54,537 nt of DNA from Candidatus Blastococcus massiliensis AP3 (GTDB taxonomy: Bacteria; Actinomycetota; Actinomycetes; Mycobacteriales; Geodermatophilaceae), in contig NZ_HG931173.1 in the NCBI RefSeq assembly GCF_000582785.1, positions 1,511,546-1,566,082 of the forward strand, written 5' to 3'. How positions within the stretch are numbered: position 1 is the first letter of the stretch; each line of letters starts with the position of its first letter. Below the pieces are notes generated by a model, which had not been told where the DNA came from, did not search any database, and saw only the letters and a list, made by a program, of their open reading frames with translations. A program made the translations under genes and the position numbers. Positions 52,500 to 54,537 of this stretch are shown piece after piece.

Positions 52500-53297
52500 T
52501 CAGCACTGCCACGTCTGGTCGGGCGGCGTCGCGTTGTCCATCCGCTTCACGTACGCGGCGCCGCCGACCGCCGCCCGGGCGGCGCAGGCCGTGGTCTGGT
52601 CGGCGTACGGACCGATGTAGACGGTGTAGATGAGCGTGCCGTCGTCGAGCGCCTGGCGCATCGAGGTGCACGACCCCTGGGTGACCAGGTACTTGGCGTT
52701 CGGCTGGCTGTTCAGCAGTGCGCGGATGTCGGAGGCGTAGGTGGCCGGCTCGGTCGCCGCGCCCAGGAAGACCACCCAGGAGCCGTCGCACGCGGGCGGT
52801 GTCATCTCCACGCCGACGTCCAGGCTGCCGGCCGCCGGCGCGGGCGGGGTCGAGGGCAGCGGCCGGGGCGACACGGTCCGGGTCGGGCGGGACGACGACG
52901 GCTCGTCGTCCTCCCTGGTGCGGGGCGCGCGCGTCTCGTCGGACTCCCGCTCCTGTGTGCTGCTCGACGTCGCCGAGGTCCGGTCGGCCGCGGCCGCGGT
53001 GTTGTCGTCGTCCGAGCCGCTCAGGAACACGACGAGGCCGGCGATCAGGGCCGCGACGACCAGGACGCCGAGGACCGACCAGCCGACCGTGCCCAGCCCG
53101 CGGCGGGGGGCGGCCGGGCTGTCCGGCGGTTGCTGCCCCACGGCGGCCTTGGCGGCCCACGGTGCCGTCGGTGTCGCCTGCTGCTGCGGAGGCGCCGCCG
53201 CCGGTGTGGATGCAGGTGCGGGGGTGCCGCAGTTCGCGCAGAAGTCGGCGCCCGGCGTCCGCTGAGCGCCGCAGTTGCGGCAGAAGCCTTCCGTCAC
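52500..53297 (-). CDS. Zinc-ribbon, single-pass membrane protein with SPOR-like C-terminus
   Basis: 265 residues from the ATG at 53297. A zinc ribbon is formed by Cys6/Cys9 and Cys20/Cys23 (CRNCG, CANCG) at the cytoplasmic N-terminus. A Pro/Ala linker and one membrane helix (about 69-92) follow. The outside part has a long Ser/Thr/Pro/Arg/Asp stretch and, at about 195-255, a domain with YLVTQGSCTSMRQALDDG and IYTVYIGPYADQTTACAARAA, which looks like a SPOR fold (glycan-binding). Two Cys pairs in this domain might form disulfides. A role in cell-wall binding near the amidase is an inference. The gene is separated from the amidase by 13 bp. Confidence 0.82.
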   Translation of the reverse strand: MTEGFCRNCGAQRTPGADFCANCGTPAPASTPAAAPPQQQATPTAPWAAKAAVGQQPPDSPAAPRRGLGTVGWSVLGVLVVAALIAGLVVFLSGSDDDNTAAAADRTSATSSSTQERESDETRAPRTREDDEPSSSRPTRTVSPRPLPSTPPAPAAGSLDVGVEMTPPACDGSWVVFLGAATEPATYASDIRALLNSQPNAKYLVTQGSCTSMRQALDDGTLIYTVYIGPYADQTTACAARAAVGGAAYVKRMDNATPPDQTWQC

Positions 53298-53316
53298 GTG
53301 CCCGCTCTCCTCAGCA

Positions 53317-54537
53317 TCAGTTCTCCGGGTCGAGGACGGCGGTCCACCACTCGCCCTCGACCAGCAGCAGGCCGGACTCGAGCTCGAGCGTCATGGTCAG
53401 CACGTCCTCGCAGATGCCGCCCGAATCCTCCATGACCGCCTCGACGGTCACGCTCGTGTCATCCCGGGAGATCTCGTCCCAGAAGCCGTAGCAGCCCAGA
53501 TCCCGGAAGGAGATGTCCCCGGTCAGCGGCCGGCTCGGGCCCCCGTCCGGGTCGTACTGGCCGACCTGCATCGCCAGCTCGCCGGACAGCTCCCCCGAGG
53601 CATCGCCGGACCAGTCGTCGATGAAGTCGTCGGAGACCACCTCGTCCCCGCCGACCGACCCGGTGGCCGGCCCCGCGCCGCCCTGCAGCTCGACCAGGAA
53701 GCCGGGGAGCAGCCCGTCGACCTCGTCGACCCGGTCGGACCCCACGTCCAGGCCGATCACCGCGTTGCCCGACTGCAGCATGATCTGCGTGAACGGGACG
53801 CCGCCGCCGATGCCGTCACAGCTCTGCTCGAAGCGGATGTACGGCTCCAGCTCGACGTTCTCGGGTGCGGCGCAGGTGTCCCCGACCGAGCCGTTCAGCG
53901 AGATGTAGTCGTGCTCGCCGCAGTCCTCGATCAGCTCGCGGAACCGGTCCATCTCGCGCTCGGCGGCATCGGCGTCGGTGAGGATCTGCGCGGAGACGAA
54001 GATGCCGCTCCCGCCCGCGGTCCGCTCGACGAGGTCGGGGGAGGCGCCGTGCGCGCCCTCGCCGCCGCAGGGGACGGCGACGACCGAGTCCTCGGCGAAG
54101 TAGCTCCAGTCCTCGGCCTCGTCGTCGGCGACGGCGTCGAGGTACGGGGTCAGGGTGTCCACGGTCCAGAACGGCTGGGGAGCCTCGTCCTCCTCTTCCT
54201 CGTCGGCCGGCTGCTCGGCGGGTTCGTCGTCGGCGCTGGTGGACGACGCCGGCTCGTCGTCGGCGAACGGGCCCTGACCGGTCAGCGCGAGCACACCGAC
54301 GGCCGCGAGGGCCACGGCGAGGACGGTGGCGAGAGCGATCACCACGCCGCGCCGGCTGTTCTTCCGGGCCGGGCCGGGTGGCGGGTAGGCGGCAGGTGGC
54401 GGGAACTGGCCCGGCTGCGGCGCTGCCGGAGGGAGCTGGGCGGCCGGTGCCGTCTGCTGCTCGGGCTGTGGCTTGCCGCAGTACATGCAGAACCGGTCAT
54501 GCGGAGGGATCTGCGCCCCGCAGTGCACACACCACAT
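53317..54537 (-). CDS. Zinc-ribbon, single-pass membrane protein
   Basis: 406 residues; the ATG is the last codon of the window on this strand, and the MWCVHCG start is typical for zinc-ribbon proteins, so the gene is probably complete. The zinc ribbon has Cys3/Cys6 and Cys17/Cys20. A Pro/Gln-rich linker, a basic patch (KNSRRG) and one membrane helix (about 64-85) follow. Outside are an acidic DDEP/EEEEDE segment and a soluble domain with several Cys (VAVPCGGEG, EDCGEHD, GDTCAAP, FEQSCDG, LGCYGFW, GGICEDV), probably disulfides. I do not recognise this domain. The gene is 19 bp upstream of the SPOR-like gene and in the same direction, so the three last genes may be one operon. Confidence 0.82.
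   Translation of the reverse strand: MWCVHCGAQIPPHDRFCMYCGKPQPEQQTAPAAQLPPAAPQPGQFPPPAAYPPPGPARKNSRRGVVIALATVLAVALAAVGVLALTGQGPFADDEPASSTSADDEPAEQPADEEEEDEAPQPFWTVDTLTPYLDAVADDEAEDWSYFAEDSVVAVPCGGEGAHGASPDLVERTAGGSGIFVSAQILTDADAAEREMDRFRELIEDCGEHDYISLNGSVGDTCAAPENVELEPYIRFEQSCDGIGGGVPFTQIMLQSGNAVIGLDVGSDRVDEVDGLLPGFLVELQGGAGPATGSVGGDEVVSDDFIDDWSGDASGELSGELAMQVGQYDPDGGPSRPLTGDISFRDLGCYGFWDEISRDDTSVTVEAVMEDSGGICEDVLTMTLELESGLLLVEGEWWTAVLDPEN

Overview
The window is chromosomal DNA of a high-G+C actinobacterium. Many GTG starts, ATGA/GTGA stop-start overlaps, Tat-type signals, GAF-ANTAR regulators and LytR-CpsA-Psr (LCP) chemistry all fit this. A member of the Geodermatophilaceae (Blastococcus, Geodermatophilus, Modestobacter) is my best guess, inferred from gene style rather than from a marker gene. 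I see no rRNA, tRNA, CRISPR array, transposase, integrase or phage gene.

Almost the whole window is devoted to cell-surface polysaccharide. Three separate Wzx/Wzy-type assembly sets lie side by side. Set A (about 0.8-12.5 kb, very G+C rich) has a sugar-nucleotide oxidoreductase, a PLP aminotransferase, a small initiating phosphoglycosyltransferase, two FemAB/GNAT-like acyl or aminoacyl transferases and a methyltransferase on the plus strand. On the minus strand it has a GT4 glycosyltransferase, a polymerase-like protein, a MurJ-like flippase and a Wzz-like protein. An FkbM methyltransferase and a Tat-exported GH5-like hydrolase follow. A regulatory and sugar-supply stretch comes next (13.9-19.5 kb): two divergent GAF-ANTAR proteins, dTDP-rhamnose genes rfbB and rfbD, and several small membrane-anchored proteins.

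Set B (19.6-34.2 kb) starts with a UDP-glucose dehydrogenase, an LCP transferase, a low-molecular-weight tyrosine phosphatase and a large initiating glycosylphosphotransferase. An FkbM methyltransferase and a minus-strand operon follow. In transcription order that operon encodes a GT4 enzyme, GalE, Wzy, Wzx, a GT, an Alg14/Alg13-like GT and a Wzz/BY-kinase. From about 24.4 to 34.7 kb the G+C falls well below that of the rest of the window, which suggests acquisition by transfer.

Set C (34.8-51.5 kb, again very G+C rich) has a second UDP-glucose dehydrogenase (about 90% identical in protein to the first, same orientation), two OafA-type acyltransferases, an esterase-like lipoprotein, a Wzz-like protein, a polymerase, an Alg14/13-like GT, a hexapeptide acyltransferase, a pyruvyltransferase, a Wzx flippase, a GT and a GT2. 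It ends with an unusual 699-residue fusion of a pyruvyltransferase-like domain to a GT4 glycosyltransferase. The last 3 kb hold a Tat-exported peptidoglycan amidase and two zinc-ribbon single-pass membrane proteins.

The sets plausibly share precursors: UDP-glucuronate from the two Ugd enzymes, dTDP-rhamnose from RfbB/RfbD, and UDP-galactose from GalE. The LCP protein would attach finished polymer to the wall, and the BY-kinase and phosphatase would control chain length or export. Start codons in the G+C-rich parts were chosen from stop-start overlaps, ribosome-binding sites and family alignment from memory. No database search was possible.
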